Shown in pieces: positions 24,936-34,991 of a stretch of 64,000 nucleotides of DNA. Every line of letters begins with the position of its first letter. Within the stretch, counting starts at the first letter, position 1. The stretch covers positions 168,545,980 to 168,609,979 of the forward strand of contig NC_084798.1 in assembly GCF_963169125.1 (NCBI RefSeq). The letters run 5' to 3'. Below the pieces are notes generated by a model. The model ran no database searches. It was not told where the DNA came from and worked only from the letters and a program-made list of their open reading frames with translations. This DNA comes from Humulus lupulus (lineage: Eukaryota; Streptophyta; Magnoliopsida; Rosales; Cannabaceae). The position numbers and the translations under genes were made by a program.

Positions 24936-25060
24936 CAGCTTAAATGATTCTGACAGAGATTCCACTAAGGTATACGCTAAGTAAAGAAGAGCACTTTTGT
25001 AGAACTCAGCAAATTCTTGACGAAATTTATGGTATTGATAAGAAACCCAATAATAAATGG
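24936..25060 (-). pseudogene. RPN9 (26S proteasome lid subunit) exon, upstream fragment
   Basis: A 125-base exon with AG acceptor (…GGCTAG) and GT donor (…CTG/GTAAGT) reads YYWVSYQYHKFRQEFAEFY then KSALLYLAYTLVESLSESFKL. The QEFAEFYKSALLYLAYT block is highly typical of RPN9/PSMD13. Its end phase fits the exon at 23647-23567, so the two are consecutive exons of one gene. The intron between them has been enlarged or invaded, since an exon of another gene lies inside it. No stop is seen in either exon. Confidence 0.85.
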
Positions 25061-25449
25061 CTAGCCAACCGAGAACCCAAATAAATATTTTCATATAACA
25101 AATAAATACAAGAGGGCATATATATTCTCATATAACAAAAACAGAGTAATAAATCAAATGAAAATTTTAAAATTTTAATGACACCAATTGATTCAGCTAT
25201 TTAGGTGCACCAGTAAGTAATCTATTTTTCATAGATTTACTTATGTTTTGCAAGTTAACGTATTTCACAAAATCAAAATTGAAGGTGCTTGAATGAAAAT
25301 AAAAAAACATGTAAAAGCTTGAATTTGACACTGTTTCTGATCCAATGTTTGAGGACTAAAATGCCAATGTGAGTGAAATTTTGATTTAGACAGAACAACC
25401 AACTCTTATTCCTACTTCAAAGTCACAAGGGAAAAGAAAGTCTGTGTAC

Positions 25450-25530
25450 CATCCTGAGTCATGAGTGGATAATCAGCAGCACTTAATGTGATAAACCAGT
25501 TCCAATCTGCATTAATCTTGAGAAACAACG
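25450..25530 (-). pseudogene. Exon of a GlcAT14-type beta-glucuronosyltransferase gene
   Basis: An 81-base exon with AG acceptor (CTGCAG) and GT donor reads ALFLKINADWNWF and continues ITLSAADYPLMTQD. DWNWFITLSAADYPLMTQD corresponds to the DWDWFINLSASDYPLVTQDD block of plant GT14 enzymes, Golgi beta-glucuronosyltransferases that act on arabinogalactan proteins (core-2/I-branching family). The match is strong over the short length; Asn for Asp and Ala for Ser are the main changes. No neighbouring GT14 exon was found. Confidence 0.8.
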
Positions 25531-25976
25531 CTGCAGCATAACAGATAAACCAGTCACTTTTCAAATAAATACCCTCACTCTCAACATTTCTCTATAGTAA
25601 TTATTTGAAGTATTATAAACACATATATACCATATCATAACTTAAATATCTGATAAAATATGATGCTTGATCATGATCTAGCTACATATTTCATTGAGAC
25701 AGATCATTTCAGTTATATCTTAATCTACCACATAAATTAAATTTCTACAAAATATTTGTCTATACAAGGTTGCTGATATAATAATATTTGTGTAAAATAC
25801 AATTGAGAATTGAGATACACTTTTGTCCTTTATTATTGTTATTAAATAAAAGCTAGAGCCTAGACGGCCAGAACCTTCCAAATTATTTTAATATTTGTGT
25901 GTGTGTGTATAAACCCATTTGTAAAGAAAGGTGAAAGCTCATACTTGAGAGAGGAAATTCCATCAATATTTTTGTA

Positions 25977-26162
25977 ATGGAAATCATAGAGTTCCATGAA
26001 CCAGAGCCAAACCACAATAATGGGCATGTGGCAGCCATCTTTGGGGTCACCGGGGTTGTGGGGAGGGAGCTGGCAAGAAGGCTCACATCAAAATCTGAAT
26101 GGAAAAAGGTTTATGGAATTTCCCGGAATCCTCCTCATCTTGAGCATTACCAACAGCACTAA
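25977..26162 (+). pseudogene. 5' coding piece of a PRISE-type (progesterone 5-beta-reductase / iridoid synthase-like) reductase
   Basis: From ATG at 25977 the frame gives an acidic leader then [19 protein letters not shown], a Rossmann GxxGxxG nucleotide-binding loop, and [20 protein letters not shown], with a stop at 26160-26162. This combination is typical of the start of short-chain reductases of the PRISE group, which reduce activated C=C bonds with NADPH. Family members are about 390 aa, so this is only the first sixth. It lies on the plus strand, opposite to the other captured exons. Confidence 0.7.
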
Positions 26163-26917
26163 ACTAAATGCAAATCCTAGAATATGATTCAAATGCAAAT
26201 GCAAATACCAACACAGTAATATGATTCAAAGAAGAAGAAAATCAGATCTAAACATTTATTTTAATAAAGATAAATCTAATTAATATATACATATATCAAA
26301 CTACCTCTCTCCCTTTCTTCTCGACCCTTTCTCTACAAATTAACCAACCCTCAAACTTCAACCTAGCTCTAAGCTTCAAACCCAGCCCTGTTTCCAGCCT
26401 CGCATCGTCGACCACACCACATCCCCATCGCCAGCCATGCGTTGTTGAGCATGTCGAGCCTCCGCATCGCCAAGTCCCCAGAAGCCTTCGTCAGTACACC
26501 ATACCTTACTGAGAGCATTAGGGCTTCGTCGAGGAGGGAGAGAGAGGCAGAGGAATGAAAGTGATGAAAGAGAGGGGGGTCGAGGCGAAAGAGTGCCGTG
26601 GAGATGAAGAGAAAGAAAGTGAATGAGAACTGAAGAGGTGGAAGAGTGGAAGAGAAAGTAGTGTATATCTAGAAAGAGAAGATGGAGATGGAGAGAAACA
26701 AAGGCTATGATGGAGTCGGGCAAAGTGTTTTTGGTGAGAGAAAAGAATGAGGAGAGATAATTAATTTTTTTTCAATTGCCGCTTAAAATTTTTAGTTTCC
26801 CACCTTTCATTTTCAGAAATCCAATTTTACCCTTTTTGTTTCTAATATGACTTATTATAATACTTTTTTAATAAGCTTTATATTCATATGTTGTGGAAAG
26901 GGTAATTTGTTGTAGTG
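26163..26917. other. Right arm of CACTA 2, including a GC-richer leader-like block
   Basis: 26330-26740 is GC-richer than its surroundings, pyrimidine-rich at its left and rich in GAGAGAG/GAAGAG on the right. It may be the promoter and leader that drive minus-strand transcription through the captured exons. 26760-26917 is AT-rich and ends at the terminal repeat. The ATAACAC repeats of the left arm are absent here. Confidence 0.4.
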
Positions 26918-26920
26918 CTA

Positions 26921-28322
26921 CCAAATTTCGTGTTTATATATGTAAATTATCATTTGGTTTGATATTAGCAAATTTTAGCAATGCCAAGTAGAGGTGTACA
27001 AATGACTTTACCATTTTAATGGAAGTTGACTAAAAATATAATTAGAAAGTGGGTTGGGGCGATTCATGCAAAACGTTGAAGAGATGGGTGACAAGGCCTT
27101 GTCACCTAAATTTTTTTTTTTAATACACTATATTACTTGGTGTTAGTTTTTTTTTTTAATTTTTTAAAAAAAAAAGTTCGCTACATTTTTTTGTTTGTAT
27201 TATTTGTATTTTTAATTGTATGTAATTGCATCATATATATTTTTTCTATTTAGATATCATTAATTTAATAAACAAAAATTATTATATATGTTAGTATAAT
27301 TCTATTTTTTAAAATGAGCTTTTTTTTACTTATAAATTTTGACTCTGGAACATAATATAAATTTTCCATTTAGATGTAACTGAAAAAATAAACGTGAGAA
27401 AATATATATGTATGAAGATGAAATATATTATAACAAAAAAAAAAAATAGAGTACATAAGTTAGGAAAAAGGTAATGGGCAATTGTTTGGAAGAGAATGTT
27501 AGAATAGACAATGAAATTAATGTTTAGAAAGGTAGATGGAAAGTGATTTACATAATAGAAAGGAAGGTATGATATTTAATTTTTGTCTTTTTTTTTTTGG
27601 GTAAAATTTGTTTGTAATTTGGTTGGTTTTCAATTCAAACTTAAGAAGACAATGAAAAGTCATTTTCTGCATTTTTGTACACAATCTAATGGCGTAGATA
27701 TGGGTGGTCAGAAATCTGTACCACCACTCAACTGATCACGTACCATACATTTATTTTCATTTATTTATTTTTAAGGAATGTAATGCACCATAGAATTTAA
27801 CGAAACTGCTTTTATGAGTTTTGTTTTTTAAGGAGGAAAAACAGTAATAACAGTAACAGAGAAAAAATATCTGAATACACATAACATAACAGAATTTGTA
27901 CCTTAATAGTTGAGACCAGATATAGACATGCGGACGACCAAAGAAAACTAGGATAGCAATCACTCCACATATAATACGAGGTTCTTTTTAAATATAATAT
28001 AATATATATTATTACTATAAAATAAAATAAAATAAATACATATGTAAGTATATATGAATTAGAGATATTATTATTTACGATGAGGAGTGAAGTTAAGTGT
28101 ACATGTTATGATTCACTTGTGGTTGTAGGGGCTAGAGACATGGATTAGGACGTGGAGACAAATAATCATGTAATGTAAACAAATTAGTTACTTATATATT
28201 TGTGTCCAAAAACAGTTACTTTTCAGATTGGTGCTTGCAAATCTCAAAATATTATATCTATCGATCGATCTATCTATATAGTAGTGGCCTGCCTTAGTTG
28301 GCTCTTTTCTCTCTCTCCAAAG
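26921..28322. other. Interior of the LTR element right of CACTA 2
   Basis: AT-rich DNA without a recognisable gene. Just before the right LTR there is a pyrimidine-rich run (CTCTTTTCTCTCTCTCCAAAG) and, at 28258-28275, a short ATCT/ATCG simple repeat. No primer-binding site with clear tRNA match was found. Confidence 0.5.
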
Positions 28323-29486
28323 TGTTGACGGTAAGTAATCATCAACCAAGTTAAATTGGAAAACTTTTGATCTTAAAAGTAAATGAAGAGCTGGGAAGAA
28401 ACTTAGAAGAACTTAGGATAGCTATCTAAACATAGAATCAAGTTGCAGAGTGAAAATGAAGAGAATATTTGTATCACTCAAGAATTTCTGGTTACAACAA
28501 TACATCATTTTCTCGGGTCCTATTTATAGGGGAGCTCTAATGGCACTTAGTACAAGTTCCAAGGGGACAAAGAGGTAGCTGTATGATAGGGCACCTCAAA
28601 GGATCATGGAGTAGGCATTAGTGGTGTCGGGCTCCAAGTTTGTCGGGCATGACATTTTTCAGAGGTGTGGGAGGAGTGTGCCTCCTCTTAGTACTTTGTA
28701 CGACCATTACTCCTGACTTATGTACGACAACTACTCTTCTGATGGTCGTGTCTGGTTCATACTCCGTACTACTTGGACCTTTTTCGTACAACCCATGCCT
28801 TATTAAGTCCTTAAGAGCTTAAGTGCAAGAAATTTAAAGCTCGAGGTTGAGGAGGAACATTTATAGCTCCAGGCTATAGGGACTCTCTGAGCTTATTTCC
28901 TTTCAAGCTTGGTGATGGCCTTAAGTTGGTATTCCAAGTTTGTTGAGCCCTCCAAATCATCTCCTTGGCTTCTAGGGAGTCTTGCACACGTTTCATGGTC
29001 CGGGGAGGGGTTGAACCTGTGCTTGGGCTTCAGGGGGGGCCCTGAGCTTGCCCCCTAGGGGAGCTCACCACCTGAGCTCGCCCGTGGGGTCCTTAGGGTT
29101 GTGAGCTTGGTCCTCATGTCTCCTCCATCTCTTTAAAGCAACTCTTGGGCGTTGGCATCTTGTTTGGCTTCTCTTGTCATTTCTCCATAGTCACATTAGT
29201 TGCTTAGTAAACAATAAACTCCATGAGGCTTGAGATTGCCCCCAAGCCCTAGGGAGTCTTGAGCTTGCCCCCAAGCTCTAGGGAAGCTTGAGCTCGCCCC
29301 TCAAGCTCTAGAGAGGCTTGAGATAGCCCCCCAAGCCCTAGGGAGGCTTGAGCTCGCCCCCAAGCTCTAGGGAGGCTTGAGCTCGCCCCCATTCTCTAGG
29401 AAGTTGCGAATTTGATCCCCGAGCTTTTCCTATCTCTTGGGACTCCTCTTGCGTGCTTTACTTGATGTGGAATTTTGACATCCACA
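28323..29486 (-). repeat. Right LTR (uninterrupted copy)
   Basis: About 1.16 kb starting TGTTGACGGTAAG and ending GACATCCACA. It aligns along its length with 6189-7029 plus 13769-14138, with scattered substitutions and small gaps. Minus-strand TATA motif CTATAAATAG at 28529-28520. At 29225-29420 the word AGGCTTGAGCTCGCCCCCAA repeats about six times, matching a similar array in the left copy. Confidence 0.75.
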
Positions 29487-29491
29487 GATAT

Positions 29492-30140
29492 TATTTTAGT
29501 AAAGTTAGTCTATTTCATTTTCTTTTTTCCTTTTTAAAAGGAAAACAATCCTAATTTTTTCAACATATGAAGACAAATGGACTTGGAGCCGACTGGTACA
29601 ATACAAAATGAGAAATGATCATTGAATTTTCAATATTAGGTAAATCATTATTGATTATTTTATTTTTGTTGTAATGTTTTCTCTTGACTTGTTTTCTACA
29701 TTAAACATTATCTTTGATATGATAATATGATACGTATACTCTCACAATCTCATTGTTCTCACTGTTTTTATCTTTTTGTTAATATGGCCAATATATGTAT
29801 ATATAACTTTTCAAATTAAGTTAGATTCAAACAGTACTTGTTGAGAGTTTTCTTAGTTTTAAAAGTTGAAATTTGTATGTTGATATGTCATGCTCTATTG
29901 ATGATGTAAATAATAAAAAAACAATATAAAAAAAGAGAGTATATGAAATAGGATTTTGAAAGATTGATTGTTTGCTATGCCACTAAGGATTGTAATTTGT
30001 ATATAGTTGCAATTCACAAATCTATTACATTTAAAATTATATGTGTTGTTGTAAATTTTAATTTATTTTTTTCTTATATATATATATAAATATATATAGC
30101 TTCATAATACAATTTTAGGTTCAAATACTCTTCCTTGTCA
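29492..30140. other. AT-rich spacer before the hAT gene
   Basis: No coding potential seen. It presumably contains the left non-coding part of the hAT element, but I could not find a terminal inverted repeat that pairs with the one near 47256. Confidence 0.45.
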
Positions 30141-30477
30141 TGGGGAAGCTGACAACTAATGCATTTTTCAAATGAAAAATCATTGAAGATCAACAATTTG
30201 GAGAAAATGGTCAAACATATATTCTGAATTCTAAAAATTTAGTTCCCACTCATCCTAAGAAGGTTCAAAGAATTGAAAGTGAAAATTTTCATATTGCCTC
30301 TTTAGAGCGTGATCCTGGAAAACGTCCTTTAATTGGGAATACCAAATTAATCAATAAGATGAAATTCGTTGAGCTTATATTAAAGTTGGACCATAGAAAA
30401 TCAAACTTGAAAGTTATCCACTATTTGGACCAAAGTAGCATCTTCAAAAATTTTGTAGCTCTTGGTTTGAATTGTTT
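30141..30477 (+). pseudogene. hAT (TTF-type / DUF4371) transposase gene, N-terminal part, split by CACTA 3
   Basis: The frame from ATG at 30141 (MGKLTTNAFFK, then a stop) continues with PTHPKKVQRIESENFHIASL and ERDPGKRPLIGN, matching the conserved ERDPG.R..I..Y segment of plant TTF-type zinc-finger hAT transposases. It ends with a segment that in one frame reads SSWFELF and then meets the CACTA end at 30478. The next expected residues, WLEYS, are found at 44889, after the third CACTA element. The frame holds an early stop and frameshifts, so the gene was already decaying or has decayed since. Confidence 0.7.
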
Positions 30478-30499
30478 CACTACAACAAAAATGAGTTTT

Positions 30500-30890
30500 A
30501 GGGGCAACGCATGTCGCCCCTAATAACCCGAAAAGTCGCCTCTGATTAGTCGCCCGTGGAAAAATTTCACTGAAGGGTACATTAGGGGCGACTCGAAAGT
30601 CGCCCCTGATATTTGAATATGTCGCCCCTAAAAGTTGAAATGTCGCCTCAAAAATTTGAAAATTTTGAATTATTTTTTTGATATGTCGCCCCTGATACTC
30701 TATTAGTCGCCCCTAATACTATACTATGTCGCCCTAAATGGTTGCACGTGGCATATTATCAGGGGCGACAATGTCGCCCCTAATACTTAATTATTAGGGG
30801 CGACACGTCGCCCCTAATACTATACTCTGTCGCCCCAAATGGTTGCACGTGACATATTATCAGGGGGCAACAATGTCGCCCCTAATACTA
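30500..30890. repeat. CACTA 3 left subterminal repeats (GGGGCGAC)
   Basis: About fifteen copies of GGGGCGAC or its complement GTCGCCCCT, often as inverted pairs such as AGGGGCGACAATGTCGCCCC. A longer unit with GGTTGCACGTG.CATATTATC is present twice (about 30738-30760 and 30838-30862). The right end of the element has the same core words. Confidence 0.85.
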
Positions 30891-30899
30891 TTTTATTTA

Positions 30900-31904
30900 T
30901 AAAAAAAATAATAAAATTAATTAATTAAATACAATTTTAAATAATTATTTATCGAAATTATTATTTAAAATTTAAATAATTGAAAACAAATATATTAAAA
31001 ATAAAAATATTATATTAAATATTCAAATTAGTTTATTAAAATAACAATTGTACATATTCATAATACATTAACATAGCAAATATTCTTATTGTTCATAAAA
31101 TTTAACAATAATTAATAATAAAATAAACCTAGTCTCCTAAATCAGTTGCCTCGTCGTCCTCCCTATTGTCTCAGCTTCATCTCTCTTCCCAGATTCACAG
31201 ACCCAATCTTCAGGGACCTAGTGCTTTATTTTTCTTCCCATGCAATAACTGAAAACAGAGAGATATAATAATCATTTATGATTGATTATTATCAATACTT
31301 GTATCATCACACACACTCAAAAAGACATGGAAAAAATATATATGAAAGTTAGAAGCAATAAACACGTGCAGAAGAATATCTTCATGTTGAAAACAAGAGC
31401 ATCATAGAGTTGCAGCACACCATAGCTTACAAACATGAAATTTAGAATCATTGTTCTGAGCTAATGTATTAGCAAGCATACGACTTTGAACAAAGCCAGG
31501 AAACATAATAAGATGACAACAACTAACAAGCCAAATATTCTAGTCTCTAAGTAAATTAGATGATAAAAAGTCATCTTTGTTTACAAAAAGAATGGTGAAA
31601 CTACAATCATGACTACATCCAATGATTACAGTCCTTACAAAAAGAAGTTTGGTTGTTTCTTTCAAGCCAACGTTTCCAGCAAATCAAATAGCTACATCCA
31701 CATAAAAAAAACCATAACTTAGTTAAAAGTCCAATAGTCCATAACCACAAATCAATTTAGCTAGTGAATCCATCAATTCAATTTTTGTTAACTAATTTTG
31801 CGTTGTTTAATCTGCTATATATGTTCATCTTCTTGACATAACAGATGATATGTGTGTGTGTATAAATGGCTTCTATAACTAATAAACGTATTTATGATGT
31901 TTAG
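30900..31904. other. CACTA 3 interior left of the captured gene
   Basis: AT-rich DNA. Around 31138-31265 a short GC-richer patch (CGTCGTCCTCCCTATTG) might be the end of a minus-strand element gene, but it is broken by stops. The part just before 31905 is intron of the captured gene, with a proper AG acceptor. Confidence 0.4.
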
Positions 31905-32631
31905 GTAGACCTAGGCATTGCTATTCAAAAGGCCTGTGAGAACCTTACACAACCATTCAAGTTTTTATATCCTTTGGATATCAATATCAAAGACAAAATT
32001 GAGGCTATAGCAAGATCATATGGTGCCAGTGGTGTTGTATACTCAAAACAGGTAAGCTTCTACAACATTTTCATATCATGTAAATCTTTTTGATTTAAGA
32101 ATTGCTGTTCAAAGATTAATTAATAATGGATGTGAGAACCCAAACAAACATGATTTCAGAAAGTTCTATTTAAGAATGAAACAATGTTTTGTTAAGAACA
32201 AAACTTCTGAATGAAAGAGAAGGTTTGTGATGTTGTGTTATTCTACAAATTTTCCTAGTGATATAATATACTGAGTGAATAAAAAATGTGATTGTAGATG
32301 AAGTTCATGGCAAAGTTTACATGTTTAACTCATGAAATAAACTTTTCTTTTGCCTAAATAGGCAGAGAAACAGATTGAGATGTACAGCAGGCAAGGGTTT
32401 TCAAGTCTGCCCATCTGCATGGCCAAGACTCAGTATTCACACAATGCAGCTGAGAAGGGAGCCCCTAGCAGCTTTGTCCTACCAATAAGGGATGTGAGGG
32501 CTAGTATTGGGGTTGGATTCATATACCCTTTGGTGGGAACAATGAGTACAATTCCAGGACTTCCTACAAGGCCATGCTTCTACGAAATCGATCTCGACAC
32601 CACTACTGGAAAGGTTATTGGTCTCTCTTGA
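31905..32631 (+). pseudogene. Formate-tetrahydrofolate ligase, last two exons captured
   Basis: Exon 31905-32051 (AG before, GT after) reads VDLGIAIQKACENLTQPFKF and IEAIARSYGASGV; exon 32362-32631 reads [20 protein letters not shown] through [19 protein letters not shown] to VIGLS and stop. This is the C-terminus of 10-formyl-THF synthetase, the cytosolic one-carbon enzyme of about 635 aa. Only about 138 residues are present. In the second exon [12 protein letters not shown] lacks two residues (Phe-Ser) that I expect after TQYS from other plant enzymes, consistent with a 6-base deletion. The intron is kept and both splice sites are intact. No ATP-binding part is present, so no enzyme can be made. 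Confidence 0.85.
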
Positions 32632-33577
32632 ACAAGGCCTCTATACTTTGGCCAAAGTTTGGATCAAGGGCAGACTTTTCATTACCATGGTTTGATGGTT
32701 TTGCTAAAATTTTATCATGCCATATTCCATCTGTATTGGATAACTAAACATATTTTTTTTTTCAAATAAAAGAAGCATGTTAAATTTGAGTCTTGAATGC
32801 TTATAAATAAGCTTAATCATGAACATTTTTGAAAGGTTTAAGTTAACTGTATAACTGCATTCCTTTTTGTTTTGTTTATGAATGACCTAACCTAAATAAT
32901 AAATTAGATTTATTAATTGGTCCAAGAAAAAATGAGAGCCAAAAATAGATAGAAAAAAAGGTTGTGCTAGTGATAGTCAGAAGCTGATATGAGTAATAGC
33001 ATTACTGCTAAATGCCAATAGATAAATTCTCAAAGAAACATACTTTCTGTTATTTTCACTAATGATGAGTTGGTTCAATTTAATATAATATATAACATAG
33101 ATTAAGATAAACTAAATATTTGTATTGTTAAAAAAGTCTAATAGAGTAATAGACTAATCTAATACAACACAAATCAATTCTAAGTCCACAACATAATAGA
33201 GAAATCACACCAAAAAGTCCAAATTGCATAGTCTAAATATCTAATAAGTCTAAAAGGAAAATTCAAATTCAAACAAGAAGGTAGAAAATAAAGCCCAAAC
33301 CAAAATCCAACATTCATGGTGATATCAATTTCCCATGACCACCCGTGCCAAAGACAAAGCAAATGGATACATGAATAAATAATAATGTATGAGATAATAT
33401 CATATTAAGGGAAATATATAATGTTAATTGAAATACAACTCTAAGAATTAAGTTGCTTGTTACCTTGAAATTAATTTCCCATGAAGAACAAGACATTAAT
33501 TCCAAACAAGTAAAATAAAGATAGTTCTGATTTTTTTTTACTAAAAACACAAGACATTAAATCAAAACAAGTAAAAT
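32632..33577. other. 3' flank of the captured gene and tandem-duplicated DNA
   Basis: The first part is probably the 3' untranslated region of the ligase gene. At 33491-33540 and 33552-33600 a 61-base unit (AGACATTAAT..AAACAAGTAAAATAAAGATA) is repeated in tandem. The LINE inserted in the second unit, and a third copy lies beyond it at 38494-38540. Confidence 0.6.
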
Positions 33578-33580
33578 AAA

Positions 33581-33592
33581 GATAGTTTTGAA
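33581..33592 (+). repeat. LINE target-site duplication, left copy
   Basis: GATAGTTTTGAA, extendable to AAAGATAGTTTTGAA, occurs directly before the LINE and again directly after its poly(A) at 38464-38475 (with AAA contributed by the poly(A) run). The perfect match indicates a recent insertion. Confidence 0.85.
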
Positions 33593-33640
33593 AAACATAC
33601 TACAACTAAAAGGCGTGTGTAGTGCTCTGGCTTCTCTCCG

Positions 33641-34879
33641 ATGAAGAAGAAGAAGGTCACTCGGAAGCCTCCATCCAGATTTCGAAATGAGGAAATTCCT
33701 TCCCCTAAGATTGGGGTGGATCAGTTGCCGTCTGATGTAGATCCCTTGCTGCAAGTATCTGAAGAGGCCGTTAGTCTGGCCAAGGGTTCTGTTGCGAAGG
33801 GTCTGGTCCCTTCTGATGGTGATTTTGATACCCGCCTAGCTGATGGATCGTCGATTGCTAATGGAATGGAAGGGTCTGTGAAAGAAGATTTCATTGGTTC
33901 TGCTCAATCGCACTGGGCAAAACTTAAGGACAAGCAGACGATTAGTGAGGCAGCTAAACTTCATTATGAGGAGCCTATCGTCAAAGAAGGAAAGAAGGTG
34001 GCTCAGCTAGATTTGAATGAGGTTGCTGAACAAGCTCAATCTTGGAATTCAGCTGTTATCTGTATGGTGATGGGAGCCAACCCCCCATTTACAGTCTTTG
34101 AAGGGTTTGTGAAACGTGTTTGGGGCCATCTGGGAATTGAGCGTATTGTGAGGATGCATATAGGCCTGACCATTGTGAAATTCAATGATGAGGCTACTAG
34201 GGACTTTGTACTGGAAACGGGTATGGTGCATTTTGACAAGAAACCGGTGATTGTGAGACCTTGGACTCAAGATCTCGATACTATCAGATTGGTTAGGTCG
34301 GTTCCTTTATGGATCAGATTACCTAATCTTGGTCTTCAGTATTGGGGCCAGAAATGTCTCAGTGCATTGGTTAGCACTATAGGGAAACCTATAATGGTTG
34401 ATAAATTCACTAAGCAGCGATCGATGATTAGATATGCGAGAATTCTAGTGGAAATGGAAATATCTGATAACCCGCCTTTTACCATTTATTTTGTGAATGA
34501 AAGGGGTCAAGTTCAAGAGCAATTTGTTGAGTATGAGTGGCTGCCCATTAAGTGCAATAACTGTAAAGGGTATGGCCATAACATGGCTGAATGCAAGAAA
34601 ATCGATTCCAATAGGTGGGTAAAGAAGGAGGTAGCAGCTCTGGAAAAAGAGGGAGTATCTTCGGTTTTAGGAGCTGTTGCAGCTGATCAATCTACAGGAT
34701 GCTCAGCCAAAGATCCTGGTTCATCTAAGGTAGACTTGGGGAAAACTGAAGTAACTGGTAGTGATCCCAGTATCACTACTGGTAGGGATACTGTTGGTAC
34801 TTCTCAGGTTTTGTCCTTGTCTCCTGATCCTAATAATAAGGAGAATTGGGAAGTGCCAAAAAAGACAGGGAATTCTTGA
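33641..34879 (+). CDS. LINE ORF1 protein (DUF4283 and zinc knuckle)
   Basis: 412 aa, intact. A basic N-terminus (KKKKVTRKPPSR) leads into a DUF4283 region at about residues 130-290 (SWNSAVICMVMGANPPFTVF, RPWTQDLDTIRLV, VPLWIRLPNLGLQYWG, PIMVDKFT, then WLPIKC). A zinc knuckle CNNCKGYGHNMAEC (CX2CX4HX4C) follows at about residue 305. A Ser/Asp-rich tail completes it. Plant L1 ORF1 proteins bind element RNA and form the ribonucleoprotein particle with ORF2. The ATG at 33641 lies about 50 bases from the element start. Confidence 0.9.
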   Translation: MKKKKVTRKPPSRFRNEEIPSPKIGVDQLPSDVDPLLQVSEEAVSLAKGSVAKGLVPSDGDFDTRLADGSSIANGMEGSVKEDFIGSAQSHWAKLKDKQTISEAAKLHYEEPIVKEGKKVAQLDLNEVAEQAQSWNSAVICMVMGANPPFTVFEGFVKRVWGHLGIERIVRMHIGLTIVKFNDEATRDFVLETGMVHFDKKPVIVRPWTQDLDTIRLVRSVPLWIRLPNLGLQYWGQKCLSALVSTIGKPIMVDKFTKQRSMIRYARILVEMEISDNPPFTIYFVNERGQVQEQFVEYEWLPIKCNNCKGYGHNMAECKKIDSNRWVKKEVAALEKEGVSSVLGAVAADQSTGCSAKDPGSSKVDLGKTEVTGSDPSITTGRDTVGTSQVLSLSPDPNNKENWEVPKKTGNS

Positions 34880-34991
34880 GGGAAAGGGAAGATGCATAGG
34901 CCTGGGATTGCTAAGAAGCAGAATGCATTTAAAGTTCTTCAAGAGCAAGTGATAGGTGGTCCGAGTGGGCATTTAGATGACTTGAATCTAG

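Larger units (their letters stand above)
17101..26917 (-). mobile_element. CACTA-like element 2 carrying pieces of several host genes (candidate Pack-CACTA)
   Basis: The left end reads CACTACAAGAAAAAATGC at 17101. The right end, on the opposite strand, reads CACTACAACAAATTACCC from 26917. Both are flanked by CTA (17098-17100, 26918-26920), a 3-base duplication as made by CACTA transposases. The inverted match is only about 12 bases, and the left arm's ATAACAC repeats are not seen at the right, so the border pairing is probable but not certain. Instead of a transposase, the interior holds exons from RPN9, a MraY homologue, a GlcAT14-type enzyme and an LHC-like gene, plus unidentified genes, nearly all on the minus strand. 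A PRISE-type reductase piece lies on the plus strand. Confidence 0.6.
6189..29486 (-). mobile_element. Probable LTR retrotransposon with two nested CACTA insertions
   Basis: Two copies of the same roughly 1.2-kb sequence lie in the same orientation at 6189-14138 (interrupted) and 28323-29486. Both begin TGTTGACGGTAAG and end GACATCCACA, so they have TG...CA ends. The outer flanks are GGTAT (6184-6188) and GATAT (29487-29491), a 4 of 5 match, while the inner flanks do not match. The pair therefore reads better as one element than as two solo LTRs. The TATA motif CTATAAATAG in both copies points to minus-strand transcription. The interior has no recognisable gag or pol and is largely occupied by the second CACTA element, so it was non-autonomous or is heavily eroded. 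Confidence 0.6.

Noticed and set aside
28323..29486. Reading the right LTR as an independent solo LTR
   Set aside because: Its immediate flanks (CAAAG and GATAT) do not match, while the outer flanks of the two LTR copies do in 4 of 5 bases.
33557..34270. Minus-strand frames over the LINE ORF1
   Set aside because: Shadows of the intact ORF1 on the plus strand.
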